64,000 nucleotides of DNA from Eunapius fragilis (lineage: Eukaryota > Porifera > Demospongiae > Spongillida > Spongillidae). The notes below the pieces were generated by a model. The model made no database searches and was not told the DNA's origin. It worked only from the letters and a program-made list of their open reading frames with translations. The stretch spans positions 780,772 through 844,771 of the forward strand of contig OY811984.1 of assembly GCA_963681505.1 (NCBI GenBank). Reading direction: 5' to 3'. The position numbers were made by a program, and so were the translations under genes. Each line of letters opens with the position of its first letter. The first letter of the stretch is position 1. Shown piece after piece: positions 63,687-64,000 of the stretch.

Positions 63687-64000
63687 TTAAGTGATTTTGG
63701 TGATGTTAGCATGTTCTACCAGTCCATTTGGAATATTTACAAGTGAAAAATCCGTATAAAGTGGCGAAACATTAAGCATGCATGCAAAACCACAAAAGAG
63801 CACTAAATAAATATTTAAGACGATTACAAAGGCAAATATCAATCTAAACAGGAACTGACATGTGCTCTACTACAGGCAACAGTATTTCAGTTATGAAAGA
63901 CAATTTAATTCATCATTAACAGCATTACTACCGGATGATACTTACAGATGGGCATGCTACTGATCAATAGTATTTTGATTATAGCAATGAACTGTGCCAG

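Larger units (their letters stand above)
35727..64000 (+). repeat. segmental duplication unit 2 (copies E and F)
   Basis: Repeats unit 1 in order and orientation: C-type gene, 33-bp array, Pro-rich ORF, D-type gene, TTAA element. It runs to the window edge, so a further C/E-type gene may follow beyond 64000. It is nearly twice as long as unit 1 through later insertions. Confidence 0.75.

Overview
The window is metazoan nuclear DNA: spliced genes with GT/AG introns, (CA)n/(TG)n microsatellites, minisatellites and many DNA-transposon remnants. Gene content (an I-BAR protein, TMEM18, PH+PTB adaptors) and the transposon types (integrase+Ulp1, hAT with BED finger, a LINE-like reverse transcriptase tail) suggest an early-branching animal, most likely a demosponge. 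The phylum is an inference.

Left part (1-8.5 kb) is compact single-copy DNA. It holds the 3' end of a coiled-coil gene of the KIF15/HMMR type (+), a complete ten-exon I-BAR/WH2 gene like MTSS1 (-), and a complete five-exon TMEM18 gene (+). The last two are head to head, with 128 bp between start codons.

From 8.5 kb to the right edge the window is a lineage-specific cluster of adaptor genes with a DOK/IRS-type layout: a PH domain, an IRS-type PTB domain and a tyrosine-rich tail. One copy is on the minus strand (8516-10126). Six copies, called A-F here, run in tandem on the plus strand. Each has four coding exons: about 32 residues, a 271-nt PH exon, a 193/196-nt PTB exon and one long tail exon. 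The flanks and introns of B, D and F resemble each other, as do those of C and E, so the array grew by duplication of a two-gene unit. Later insertions stretched the units: a 33-bp satellite, an 18-bp minisatellite, foldback elements, a Ty3/gypsy fragment, an integrase+Ulp1 transposon, a hAT element and a TTAA-flanked element.

The most striking signal is in the PH exon. It is almost identical in all seven genes, including the minus-strand copy, whose PTB and tail are only distantly related to the others. Similarity stops close to the splice sites. This points to exon-limited gene conversion or very strong constraint. The tails carry repeated Tyr motifs and, in four copies, end in Thr-Val-Leu (PDZ-ligand-like). 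Copy C has an expanded Ser-Pro repeat and a truncating 8-nt deletion. The genes would act together as membrane-recruited docking proteins below tyrosine kinases. That role is inferred from the family and not shown by the sequence.
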